NCBI GenBank assembly: GCA_031277945.1 | Contig: JAITLK010000001.1 | Coordinates: 248,001 to 312,000 of the forward strand | Direction: 5' to 3' | Source: Microbacterium sp. | GTDB taxonomy: Bacteria; Actinomycetota; Actinomycetes; Actinomycetales; Microbacteriaceae | DNA length: 64,000 bases | Shown: positions 44,392-52,999 of the stretch, in pieces | Position numbering within the stretch: the stretch's first letter is position 1 | Layout of the letters: each line of letters begins with the position of its first letter | Notes under the pieces: generated by a model | Database searches by the model: none | Told to the model about the DNA's origin: nothing | What the model saw: only the letters and a program-made list of their open reading frames with translations | Made by a program: the position numbers and the translations under genes

Positions 44392-47300
44392 GTGGCCTCC
44401 CAGATTGCGACCGAGCTGACGAACCGGCGATCCGTCGCGCTCACCGAGACGGTCGTACTTGACAGCCTCGGGTGGCTGTTCCGCAGTCAGGAGACGAGCG
44501 ACTTCGGCATTGACGCACACGTCGAAATCACGACAGACGAACGGGCAACAGGGGAGCTCATAGCCCTGCAGATCAAGGGCGGGTCCAGCGCGTTCAAGAC
44601 TCCGACCGAGGACGGCTGGTACTTTTCGGTCACCGCTAAGCACGCCGATTACTGGCTCAATCACTCGCTGCCTGTGCTGCTGGTGCTGGCGGATCTCGAT
44701 TCGAGTCGATGCTTCTGGCAAGTCATCGATTCGAACACCTTGGAGTCAACGGGCAAGAACTACAAAGTCCTCGTACCGCGGGTGAATGACGTTTCCGCGG
44801 CGTCAGACGAGTGGCAAGGGCTCACTCGTAGATACCTTGAAAACACAGACCTGCTTTACGAGACGAACAGCCAACGGCTGCCGCCCGCCTCAGTCGTTCG
44901 ACTTGACGAGCTTCGGAAGACGGACTCGCTCGCCGCGGCCTCCCTCGCTGCGGACCTTGCAGCCGGGCGGGGCAATCCCCGGGAGGCGATAGCGGAGCTC
45001 GTGCGATCTCGGCGTACGTGGCTAGACCGGCATGGTGTGGTCGCATGGGCAGTGGTCGCGCTCTACGCGCGCGACCATGGCCTTTTCCGGGAGGCTGCGG
45101 ACGCCTTCGTCCATCTCGCCGATCTTCGTCCGGAGAGGCGCGCGACCAATCTCGGCGATGCGGCTCTCATGCTGTTAAACATCGACGACGCTAAGGCACT
45201 CAAGCTCGCCGAGTCCGCGTACGCTCATGACCCATCCGACTCTGCCGCGCTCGTCGCGATGGCGTTCCTCCGACCTGACGATGCGCACTTTGCAGAGGAG
45301 CTCGAAGGGAGGGTCGATCTGCGTTCGATCGCCTACTTCGCCAACATGGCCTCCCGTCGTGGAGAAGACTCCGACGCCATCCGCTTGTTCACGTCGGTCT
45401 TGGATGGGTCCAACGAGCAGAGTGGGGTGCGCGTTGAGCTGTCCAGGCTCTATTGCCGACGGTATATCTCCGCCCACTCCAACCCGGGCGATTTGAAGGC
45501 AGCCCGCGACTTCGCCTTCGAGGCGCTGACAGCCCGACGGCGGTGGACGAACGCGACAGACGGCGCACTTGCCGCGTACGCGCGTACGCTGGCTCTCGAC
45601 TCGAGATATGACGAAGCACTGCAGACAGTCACGCGGCCACCAACCGGAACCGCGTCCAAGACTGAAGCCGAGTCGGCGGAGGTCGCGCTCATCGCCCTTG
45701 ACGTAGCACGCCGTCTTGAGCGGTTCGACCTACTTCCGGGGATCGTCGAAATCATCGCCGACCCGACCGATCGTGAGCTAGCAGCTGAGGAGGCGCGGCT
45801 CTCACAGGGTGCCACGCGCGAGGAGCTCATCGCTCACGAACGAATGATGCTCAGCCGCGCCCTTGACGCCCGCGACGCGCAGATGGCTTTTCGAGCCGCG
45901 CTGAATCTCGCACTGTATGGGATAGACGAGAGCGTCCAGATGACCGAGTTGGAGCCGCTGAAGGCATACGTCCAACTGGTCAGAGTCATTGCAGCCACCC
46001 GCGAGGATCCCACTGGCAACCTCCCCAAGCTCCGCTCGCTTGCAAAGACCGAGATCACCGCCGCCGAGCTAGTCATCCAGGTCCTCATCGACCTTGACCG
46101 TTATCAGGATGCCGCCGAAGCCTGCGACCTGTACTTCGCGATCTTCGCGAACGCCTCGTTCATCTCGAGCAAGGTGAAGGCGCTGTTCCTCAATGATGAC
46201 AAGGAGGGCGCGCTGGCGCTGCTCAACGATGCCCTCGCCAAGAACTTGCTCGCGGGCCAGCCCCAGTACGAGGCGCACCGGCTGCTGGGCCAGCACTATG
46301 CCGACCTCCGGCAGTGGGAGCTAGCAGTCCATCACTTCCGTGAGCTCATCGCACAGTCGCCCGTCCTCCCTCGTGACGGATTCTGGAATCTGCTGCAGTG
46401 CCTGGTCGCAACGGGAGACCCCGTGGGCGCCCGTGGGCTTCTCGACGAGCTTCGCGTGGATCCGGAGACGGAACCCGAGATCATTATCTGGTTACGAGTC
46501 GTGGCTGCGACGGGCTGGACGGAATCCACCGCCAGCTTCGCGGTAACGCTCTCCCTCTCGGAAGGGATCACTCCGCAGCTGGCCACGTCTTTAGTAGGAA
46601 CGGTCATCCTCGATACCCAAGGGACGCCTCCGTCTGGCGAGGATGATGGTTCTCGGCCTGGCGATGCTCGTCCCCTCGTGAACGGAGACATTCATCGCCA
46701 GGCGTTCGAGGTGATGCAGGATCTCATCGACGAACATAGGGGCCACCTCGCCATCCGCAGCATCGATGCGGACGTAGGCACTCTCATCGACGAGCTGAAG
46801 CAGACGTTTCCGCCGGAGAGAGTGAAACCGCTGCGCGCGCTCGCTCGTCAAGTTGCCGCCGGCACTATTCCTATCGGCTTCATCAGCGAGGTTCGAAACG
46901 ACCCGTATGGGCTTCTGCTGGCGGGGAGATACCGTCAGGCGCGGATCGCGTCCTCACCGGATTCTGCCGACCACGCGAGCGAGACCGACGCCGCGCTCGC
47001 CGCTCTCAACGGGCGCGTCGTCGTCGATCTGTCGGCAGTGGAACTCGCCATCCACCTGGATGCGTGGAGCGAGTGCGAGGGCCAGTTCAACGTCGTCGCA
47101 ATCTCCACCGCGCAGCGCACCGATGCTCAGACGTCGGTGGCCACGGCTCGGAGCGCGACCGGTTCGGGCGGAACCCTCGGAGTCGACGCCGATGGAAACC
47201 CGTACATGACCGAGTTCGACCCGGCCGCGCAGATGGCGACGCTTCGTCGATGCCAGGACGTCGAACAGGCCACCCGCGGTCTGCATACGATCGACGTCGG

Positions 47301-48039
47301 AGATGAGCTTACCTTCGCGAACGCGTTGAACGGTCTTGGCCTGTCAACCTGGGTGACGTCTCTCGAAGCAGCCGGCAGACAAGGGGTTGCGCTATGGTCG
47401 GACGACCTGGCGCAGCGACAGCTTGCGAAGGATCTCGGCATCCCAACCTTCGGCACCGTCAACCTACTCGAAGGTCTTCGCTTCTCTCGCCTCGATGAGC
47501 CAGCCACCGGCGACTCCGCGGACGAAGTCTACGAAGAACAGCACGCGTTCGTTCGGCGTCTTCTGGAAATGCGCGTTGTCGACCAGCCCGTGACGGTGGA
47601 CGACCTCATCGAGAACATTGCTCAACATCCCGGCAACCTAGCGCCAGCGTCCGACGTCATCGCTCGAGCCGCGTGGTGGCGGACGGAGGCACCGGCTGAA
47701 GGATGGACCCGGGTCCTCCAGGCGGTGCGGCTCCACGCTCCGGACTACCTCCGCGTCTGGCAGGCGCGTGCAATGAGCGGGATCCTGATTGCGGCGCCGG
47801 CTGAAGCCGCGCCTCGCCTCGTTGCCGCCTTGGCGGTCCAGGGGACCTTGGCGCAAGTTTCCGTCGCTGACGTTGTCGAAGGCTTCCGCGTTGGCGACCA
47901 GGTGTGCACTCACCATGAGCTATCCCCGGCATCAGCGCACATCGCCTGGGCGGTCACCGCGGTCGCGAGCAAGCGGGACGGGCTCGATCTCGAGGAGTTC
48001 ACGGCGCAGATTCTCGCGGGGCTCCCGTCGCCTGACTGA
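44392..48039 (+). CDS. DUF4365 nuclease - helical repeat - PIN-like nuclease fusion
   Basis: A 1215-residue protein. Residues ~1-150 look like DUF4365, a PD-(D/E)XK-type domain: Asp41 in DFGIDAHVEI and Gln60-x-Lys62 in ALQIKGG. Residues ~170-770 are helical and tetratricopeptide-like (for example YADLRQWELAVHHFRELIAQ). Residues ~870-1040 look like a PIN RNase: Asp879 in RVVVDLSAVE and Asp1004-Asp1005 in LWSDDLAQRQLAKDLGIPTF. So one chain may carry a DNA nuclease and an RNA nuclease joined by a sensing scaffold. It is a single gene in a defence-like island. I know of no described system with this layout. Confidence 0.75.
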   Translation: MASQIATELTNRRSVALTETVVLDSLGWLFRSQETSDFGIDAHVEITTDERATGELIALQIKGGSSAFKTPTEDGWYFSVTAKHADYWLNHSLPVLLVLADLDSSRCFWQVIDSNTLESTGKNYKVLVPRVNDVSAASDEWQGLTRRYLENTDLLYETNSQRLPPASVVRLDELRKTDSLAAASLAADLAAGRGNPREAIAELVRSRRTWLDRHGVVAWAVVALYARDHGLFREAADAFVHLADLRPERRATNLGDAALMLLNIDDAKALKLAESAYAHDPSDSAALVAMAFLRPDDAHFAEELEGRVDLRSIAYFANMASRRGEDSDAIRLFTSVLDGSNEQSGVRVELSRLYCRRYISAHSNPGDLKAARDFAFEALTARRRWTNATDGALAAYARTLALDSRYDEALQTVTRPPTGTASKTEAESAEVALIALDVARRLERFDLLPGIVEIIADPTDRELAAEEARLSQGATREELIAHERMMLSRALDARDAQMAFRAALNLALYGIDESVQMTELEPLKAYVQLVRVIAATREDPTGNLPKLRSLAKTEITAAELVIQVLIDLDRYQDAAEACDLYFAIFANASFISSKVKALFLNDDKEGALALLNDALAKNLLAGQPQYEAHRLLGQHYADLRQWELAVHHFRELIAQSPVLPRDGFWNLLQCLVATGDPVGARGLLDELRVDPETEPEIIIWLRVVAATGWTESTASFAVTLSLSEGITPQLATSLVGTVILDTQGTPPSGEDDGSRPGDARPLVNGDIHRQAFEVMQDLIDEHRGHLAIRSIDADVGTLIDELKQTFPPERVKPLRALARQVAAGTIPIGFISEVRNDPYGLLLAGRYRQARIASSPDSADHASETDAALAALNGRVVVDLSAVELAIHLDAWSECEGQFNVVAISTAQRTDAQTSVATARSATGSGGTLGVDADGNPYMTEFDPAAQMATLRRCQDVEQATRGLHTIDVGDELTFANALNGLGLSTWVTSLEAAGRQGVALWSDDLAQRQLAKDLGIPTFGTVNLLEGLRFSRLDEPATGDSADEVYEEQHAFVRRLLEMRVVDQPVTVDDLIENIAQHPGNLAPASDVIARAAWWRTEAPAEGWTRVLQAVRLHAPDYLRVWQARAMSGILIAAPAEAAPRLVAALAVQGTLAQVSVADVVEGFRVGDQVCTHHELSPASAHIAWAVTAVASKRDGLDLEEFTAQILAGLPSPD

Positions 48040-48166
48040 TCGACCCTATCCAAAGAACATGAGCCCACTCGTGAGGCGATCAGCACTGCGCAGGCAGAAG
48101 AGGCAGGTTCTGGTGGCTGCGTGAGGCCGTGAAGATATTCACGGCGGCGCTCGATTTCGGACATAG

Positions 48167-49753
48167 TCACCGGGATTCCGCGAATGGAGGGAGAACATCT
48201 CCGCTGACCGTGGCATCGGCCTGGACGTTGATCTCGTCGAAGAGGGTTCGGCAGAGCGTACGTTTCTCGTCCTCAGTGCCGGTGTTGAAGCGTTGGTCAA
48301 CGTTCTCGAGCTGGTCCAGCGCCTCCGTGATCTGTGAAGCCACGTGCCGCGTCTGCTGCGCGATGACGGTGAGCTGTTGCGCGATGCCGAGGAGTTCCCG
48401 GCGGATGCGGCCTTGCTCACGCTTGAGCATGTCGGTGCTAATCGCATCGACGTAGTAGGCGCGGAGCACACGCTCCTGTTCCCCACGCAACTCCTGCTCG
48501 CGCTCCTGGAGTCCCGCCCGTCCAGCGTCGGCCTCATCCAGGCCCGCATTGGATCCAGCGAGAAGCCGCTCCTCCACGCCCTGCCGATCCTCCGGGGTGA
48601 GGCTAATCTGTTCGATCAATCGATGCACGGCCTTCTCGATCAGATGCACCTGCTGCGCTCTCAATGTGCAGGTAGTGCGGCCGCTGTGTCGGCCGAGGCA
48701 CACGAAGTAGAAGTACAGCGTCCCCCGGTTGTTACGCGTCCGGTTGTACATCATCGACGACCCGCACTCCCCGCACTTGAGCAGCCCCTTGAGGTAGTGG
48801 GTGTGCACGTCGCGGGTGCTCGTGTTCCGCCTTGCGGTGAGCGCATCCTGCACCCGCTGCCACAACGCCGGCTCCACGAGCGGTTCGTGCGTACCGGGGT
48901 ACTCGACACCGACATAGGTAACGACCCCGCAGTAGTACGGGTTCCGGAGCATCTTCTGCAGCGAACTCACCGTCAATGTCCGGGGCGGCTTCCCTGCTCT
49001 GGATGCGAGGGTAAACCCGAGCTGAGTCATACCGCGGGCGAGGCGATCAAGGCTCCACTCCCCTGTCGCGTACATCGTGAACGCCCACCGGATGATCTGC
49101 GCACGCTCCTCATCCACTTCCACGATCCGCACCTCACGACCCTGCGCGTCGAAGGTGCGCACGTTCCGGTATCCGACCGGCGCGCGGTTCGGGGTGCCGC
49201 CGCGCATGGCCTTCTGCCGGAGCCCCTTGCTGACCTCGGTGGCGAGGTTGCGGGAGTAGAACTCCGCGATCGACGCCATGATCCCGTGCACCAGCCTTCC
49301 CGACGGCGACTCATCGATCGCCTCGGTACTCGACACCAAACGGGCACCCGCGTCGGCGATCGCCTGCGTGATCTGCACGTCATCAGCACGGTTCCGGGCG
49401 AGCCGGTCGAGCTTGTGCACGACCACGATGTCGACCCGGTTGGCACGGATCCACTCGAGCATCTCCGTCAGCGCCGGACGCGCAGCAGAGCGCGCTGACT
49501 CACCGGCATCGACGAACTCCTTCACCACCCACGCACCGAGTCCGTACGCGGTCTTCCGGTTCGCCTGCCGCTGCGCCGGGATCGAGAACCCCTCCCGCTC
49601 CCCCGCACGCTCCGCCTGCTCCCGGGTAGACACCCGCAGATACGACACCGCCCGCAACACCAGATCCGGCGAACCAGACGGCCCATCGACGTAATCGAGA
49701 AGGACCACGGATGAGGGCGAAGGAGCGGACGGAGCGACGGCAAGCAGCGACAT
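48167..49753 (-). CDS. Large serine recombinase
   Basis: A 528-residue site-specific recombinase. The catalytic domain begins AVSYLRVSTREQ (Ser42), with VDIVVVHKLDRLARN and FYSRNLATEVSKG. The recombinase domain (PVGYRNV, LRNPYYCGVVTY), a zinc ribbon (LKCGECG ... VCLGRHSG) and a coiled coil near the end follow. These are the parts of phage-type large serine integrases. The ATG at 49753 gives a slight N-terminal extension before the catalytic strand. It lies between the defence cargo and a tRNA-like fragment, and may belong to an older element nested in the island. Confidence 0.92.
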   Translation of the reverse strand: MSLLAVAPSAPSPSSVVLLDYVDGPSGSPDLVLRAVSYLRVSTREQAERAGEREGFSIPAQRQANRKTAYGLGAWVVKEFVDAGESARSAARPALTEMLEWIRANRVDIVVVHKLDRLARNRADDVQITQAIADAGARLVSSTEAIDESPSGRLVHGIMASIAEFYSRNLATEVSKGLRQKAMRGGTPNRAPVGYRNVRTFDAQGREVRIVEVDEERAQIIRWAFTMYATGEWSLDRLARGMTQLGFTLASRAGKPPRTLTVSSLQKMLRNPYYCGVVTYVGVEYPGTHEPLVEPALWQRVQDALTARRNTSTRDVHTHYLKGLLKCGECGSSMMYNRTRNNRGTLYFYFVCLGRHSGRTTCTLRAQQVHLIEKAVHRLIEQISLTPEDRQGVEERLLAGSNAGLDEADAGRAGLQEREQELRGEQERVLRAYYVDAISTDMLKREQGRIRRELLGIAQQLTVIAQQTRHVASQITEALDQLENVDQRFNTGTEDEKRTLCRTLFDEINVQADATVSGDVLPPFAESR

Positions 49754-49972
49754 GCGGGATGGGAACTTTCTCCGGCGCACCGGCCGGGCACGAGAAAGGC
49801 CCCGCAGATGCGGAGCCCCACCCAGCATGCCCACCACGCGCCCGAGCCCCGGTTGAGCGTCCCCGTTAAATCCAATGCGCAAGGCTGTCACTCACGTCCG
49901 AAACGCGAGAAAACTGCCAGAAACAACGCGAAACGGCCAAGAATCGGCGTGAGACAGCACCCAAACAGGCCG

Positions 49973-50004
49973 AAAGCCTCCAACTCTAAAGAGTTGGAGG
50001 CTTT
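49973..50004. terminator. Bidirectional hairpin terminator
   Basis: AAAGCCTCCAACTCT and AGAGTTGGAGGCTTT form a perfect 15-bp stem with a 2-nt loop. A tails and T tails on both sides let it work in both directions. It lies 7 nt from the tRNA-like 3' end, the same spacing type as at tRNA-Pro. Confidence 0.85.
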
Positions 50005-50011
50005 CCATGGG

Positions 50012-50046
50012 TGGACCTAAGGGGAGTCGAACCCCTGACCTTCTCA
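50012..50046 (-). tRNA. Truncated tRNA 3' end (T arm and acceptor only)
   Basis: On the minus strand AGGGG-TTCGACT-CCCCT is a perfect T arm, followed by TAGGTCCA as the acceptor 3' strand. Upstream the sequence no longer folds as a tRNA (the anticodon stem fails), so only the 3' third is present. A terminator follows. This is the usual footprint of integration into a tRNA or tmRNA gene. The parent tRNA cannot be named. Confidence 0.5.
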
Positions 50047-50196
50047 CTGCGAGCACGGCCTGCCAAGCTCACCGCCCATCGCTACCTGGCACCACTCGCC
50101 AGTCATCAGCCTCGCTCGTCCCGAGCGGCGGACCGTGGGCCCTTCACCGCTTCCATCAGAGCCTTGGGATGGCGGCCCGCACCTGTCGTTAAGGGC

Positions 50197-50223
50197 ATGA
50201 ACAAGACTCGCCCGATGATCTAA
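50197..50223 (+). CDS. Mini-ORF (MNKTRPMI) upstream of the 88-residue gene
   Basis: An 8-codon frame whose TAA stop merges with the Shine-Dalgarno of the next gene (TAAGGAG). A short purine run, AAGGG, lies just before its ATG. The arrangement suggests a leader peptide or translational coupling, but it may be chance. Confidence 0.3.
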   Translation: MNKTRPMI

Positions 50224-50234
50224 GGAGAAGCAAC

Positions 50235-50501
50235 ATGCGTTTCGACAATGATGAGGCCCGGCTCCACACGGTGCGAGGATTCGCGTATCTCCTCGAGGAC
50301 CGCGATCGCTGGGCGGACTTCCTCACCGCAGCCGCACAGGAGGCCCCTGCGCTCTGGAGCTTCCTGAAGTTCGCGGCGGAGGCGTACGACCGGTTCTGGG
50401 AGAGCTTCAATAGCGCAGACGAGTTCACGCCTGAGCAGATCGTCGCCGAGTTGCAGGCAGTGCTCACTCATATGGCGAGTCTTGAGCGTTCCGAGCAGTG
50501 A
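50235..50501 (+). CDS. Small acidic hypothetical protein
   Basis: An 88-residue protein with no family recognised. It is acidic and helical (VRGFAYLLEDRDRWADFLTA, then LKFAAEAYDRFWESF). AAGGAG sits 8 nt before the ATG, which supports real translation. It lies between the serine recombinase and the integrase and points the opposite way to both. It could be an anti-defence, antitoxin or control gene of the element; nothing in the sequence decides. Confidence 0.7.
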   Translation: MRFDNDEARLHTVRGFAYLLEDRDRWADFLTAAAQEAPALWSFLKFAAEAYDRFWESFNSADEFTPEQIVAELQAVLTHMASLERSEQ

Positions 50502-50569
50502 CATCCGACCCTCCGGCCAATCTCCCCTATGGGGTTCTCCGCTCTGAGCACCGCGGTGGAGAGCGGTCC

Positions 50570-51751
50570 TCACTCTTCCTTCAAGAAGACGCGATCCAGC
50601 ATCACCGCGGTCGCCGGATTCACCATCTCGTTGCGGCGGATATAGTGCTGGATTGTGATCTTCGGATCAGTGTGCCCGAGTAGCTCGGCAGCAAGTTCCA
50701 CGCCACCCTGGTCATTGATCGCGGTCGCAACGGTCCGACGGAACATGTGCGGGGTGACGCCGGTGATACCTGCGAGGTCGAGCACGTGCCGGAGCTGACG
50801 GCGCACGTTGTTGGTCGTCAGCGGAGTTCCTTCGCGGCTACAGAACAGCAGCGCGTCCAGCGATGAATTCTCCAGCCGTGTCATCCGGCGCCTCACAGCT
50901 TCTGCGGTAAAAGACGGGATCGCGACGGTGCGCCGAGACTTCGCGGTCTTCGGATGGTCCTGTCGCATCGTCGGCTCACCACGGTGGCTGACGATGGTCC
51001 CATTGATCCGAATCGACGGCGTCGCGCTCGTGATGTCGACGTCGCGGCGACGGATGGCGAGCACCTCTCCGATGCGTGCCGAGGTGCCGAGCATGACCTC
51101 GATGATCGCGCTGAGTTGCCCGTCCGGGCGCGGCCCCGACGCAGAGTTCCCCGTCTCCCAGTAAGCGATCGCGGCGCGGATCGCGTTCACCTCGGCAGGT
51201 GTCAGCGCGTTCGGTGTCGAGGCGGGACGGCGGAGCCGCGAGACGTGGTCCATCGGGTTGCGTGGCAGTACTTCGTGCCGGACGGCGAGGCCGAGCGCGA
51301 GACGCAGGACCACGCGGGCCTGCTTGGCACGGTTGTAGCTCTGCTTCGCGAGCTGCTTGAGGAAGTGGTCGCAGCGGGCGACGCCGATCTCTCGCAAGGT
51401 GAGGTTCCCGAAGGCGGGCATGACGAGGGTCTGCATGTTCCGCTCATACAGCTCCAGCGTGCGCTTGGAGAGCCGGTCTTCCAGCTCCAGGTCTTCGAGC
51501 CAGTACGCGACCAGGTCCGGGAACGGGCTGTCCGGCGTGAGCGCCGAGGAGGACGGCTGGAAGAGGCTCCGGTCGGCGAGCTTCGCCTTCAACGCCCGCT
51601 CCGCGGACTTCCGCGTATCCCCGGTCGCTTGGACGAGCCGCGTCTTCCCGTCCCAGTCGCGGTAGCGGGCGCGCGCGACAACACGACCGTTGGGACTCGC
51701 AAGGTAGCCGATCTCCCCGAAGGTCCCGATGGTCAAACGCTCTCGGCTCAT
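50570..51751 (-). CDS. int: Tyrosine-type integrase of the island
   Basis: A 393-residue phage-type tyrosine recombinase. The arm-binding N-terminus and core-binding domain (~75-170) precede the catalytic domain with Arg226 (SARIGE), Lys268, His335-x2-Arg338 (HMFRRT), His360 (LLGHTD) and nucleophile Tyr370 (QHYIRR). It follows the excisionase-like gene by 4 nt and lies ~430 nt from the intact tRNA-Pro, its predicted target. It should catalyse insertion and excision between the 38-bp repeats. Confidence 0.94.
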   Translation of the reverse strand: MSRERLTIGTFGEIGYLASPNGRVVARARYRDWDGKTRLVQATGDTRKSAERALKAKLADRSLFQPSSSALTPDSPFPDLVAYWLEDLELEDRLSKRTLELYERNMQTLVMPAFGNLTLREIGVARCDHFLKQLAKQSYNRAKQARVVLRLALGLAVRHEVLPRNPMDHVSRLRRPASTPNALTPAEVNAIRAAIAYWETGNSASGPRPDGQLSAIIEVMLGTSARIGEVLAIRRRDVDITSATPSIRINGTIVSHRGEPTMRQDHPKTAKSRRTVAIPSFTAEAVRRRMTRLENSSLDALLFCSREGTPLTTNNVRRQLRHVLDLAGITGVTPHMFRRTVATAINDQGGVELAAELLGHTDPKITIQHYIRRNEMVNPATAVMLDRVFLKEE

Positions 51752-51755
51752 CGGG

Positions 51756-51995
51756 TCACCGCCCGTCCGCCAGCGCGGGCGGCTCGGGGTCGCGTTGCTG
51801 CTCGATCCAGGTCCGCACGTCCGAGAGCGCGAACTTCAGATGCTTGCCGAAGCGGTACGCGCGCGGACCGAGGCCGCGGGTGCGCCAGTCGTAGACCGTC
51901 GATACGGGAACGCCCAGGTAGGAGGCGAGCTCGCCGACGTCGAGCAGCGGCTCCAAGCCCCAGGGGGTGCTGGCCGGGCTGTGTTCGGTGTCCAT
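51756..51995 (-). CDS. Excisionase-like helix-turn-helix protein
   Basis: A 79-residue MerR/AlpA-type DNA-binding protein: LLDVGELASYLGVPVSTVYD, then WRTRGLGPRAYRFGKHLKF. Such small proteins act as directionality factors for tyrosine integrases. The ATG at 51995 (MDTEHSP) gives the expected length; a longer frame to 52025 is possible. It is directly upstream of int in the same operon. Confidence 0.85.
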   Translation of the reverse strand: MDTEHSPASTPWGLEPLLDVGELASYLGVPVSTVYDWRTRGLGPRAYRFGKHLKFALSDVRTWIEQQRDPEPPALADGR

Positions 51996-52136
51996 ACCGA
52001 ACAGGTGCGTCCTGCTCCCACCCACGAATCGGGAGCGACCGGCACGGTCGCTCCCCTACCGGAGCGCGGCGGCCCGAGCGGGCCGCGAGGGCGTCAAAGT
52101 GATGGGTTTTCGATGACCGGATCACATCTCACCAAC

Positions 52137-52172
52137 TAAAAGGTCCCGGAAACCCTTGAGTTTCCGGGACCT
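52137..52172 (-). terminator. tRNA-Pro terminator supplied by the island
   Basis: AGGTCCCGGAAAC and GTTTCCGGGACCT pair over 13 bp with a 6-nt loop, followed on the minus strand by TTTTAG. It lies 6 nt beyond the tRNA 3' end. It replaces the original terminator now stranded at 35846-35880. Confidence 0.85.
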
Positions 52173-52173
52173 C

Positions 52174-52251
<78 letters not shown>

Positions 52252-52364
52252 TTGTTCAGTTTTCTCACCTCCGCGGAGGCAACTCATTCATCCTACCCGG
52301 TCCGGACGGCAGTCGCGAACCGGGGCAGTCGCGCGTGTCGGAGGGGCGGCGTAGGGTGCAGATC

Positions 52365-52958
52365 ATGGCGAACATCACGATCGAACCGGCAAGCGCGGAG
52401 CGATTCGCGGACGTGCAACATGCCATCACCGGAGGCGGGGATGGACCGAGCTGCCAGTGCCAGTGGTGGACCATGCCGAATGCGGAGTTTCGCGGCACAA
52501 CCCGCGCCGACAAGGAAGTCCGCTTCGAGGAGGAGCTTGGGGCGCCGGTCTCCCCCGGGCTCATCGCTTACGTCGACAATGTACCAGCAGGGTGGGTGCG
52601 GGTCGGACCGCGGACTCTGCAGGCGCGCATCGCTCGCACGCGGCTCGTCACGTCCGCGAGCGCCGAGCCGCTCGACGATCCGACGGTCTGGGCGGTCACC
52701 TGCTTCGTCATCCGTCGCGACCACCGCGGGATCGGACTGGCGCACCTCCTGCTGGACGCCGCCGTCGAGTACGCACGCGACCACGGCGCCCGCGTGATCG
52801 AGGGATATCCGGTGGACACAGCGGAGGTGAAGCGCTCCGCCAACGAACTCTTCCACGGCACGCTCGCGATGTTCGAGGAGAGCGGTTTCTCGGTCTCCAG
52901 CCGCCCGTCGAACGGACGCGCGGTGATGACCTTGTCGTTCCCAGTCGCCGCCGGATGA
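52365..52958 (+). CDS. GNAT family N-acetyltransferase
   Basis: A 197-residue acetyltransferase. The acetyl-CoA loop is RRDHRGIGLAHLLLDAAVEY, preceded by the beta strand VWAVTCFVIR. An unusual N-terminal CQCQWW motif is seen in one subgroup of this family. TAGGGT ends 7 nt before the ATG, so it is probably leaderless. The substrate is unknown. It is the first core gene right of the island. Confidence 0.85.
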   Translation: MANITIEPASAERFADVQHAITGGGDGPSCQCQWWTMPNAEFRGTTRADKEVRFEEELGAPVSPGLIAYVDNVPAGWVRVGPRTLQARIARTRLVTSASAEPLDDPTVWAVTCFVIRRDHRGIGLAHLLLDAAVEYARDHGARVIEGYPVDTAEVKRSANELFHGTLAMFEESGFSVSSRPSNGRAVMTLSFPVAAG

Positions 52959-52999
52959 CGACCCTACGATGAGGGGACATCCACAACGAGGAGGTCACC

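Larger units (their letters stand above)
49754..50234. other. Spacer with terminator and tRNA-like fragment
   Basis: About 480 bp upstream of the serine recombinase. It holds a strong hairpin (49973-50004), a tRNA 3'-end-like fragment (50012-50046) and a mini-ORF (50197-50223). Translations across 50007-50223 (KGSRTPDLLTAS) are the kind often produced by tRNA sequence and are not supported as genes. Confidence 0.55.

Noticed and set aside
50007..50223. Overlapping frames giving GSRTPDLLTAS- and RGVEPLTFSL-type peptides
   Set aside because: Such peptides arise from translating tRNA-related sequence. The region holds a tRNA 3' fragment and the frames have no ribosome site.
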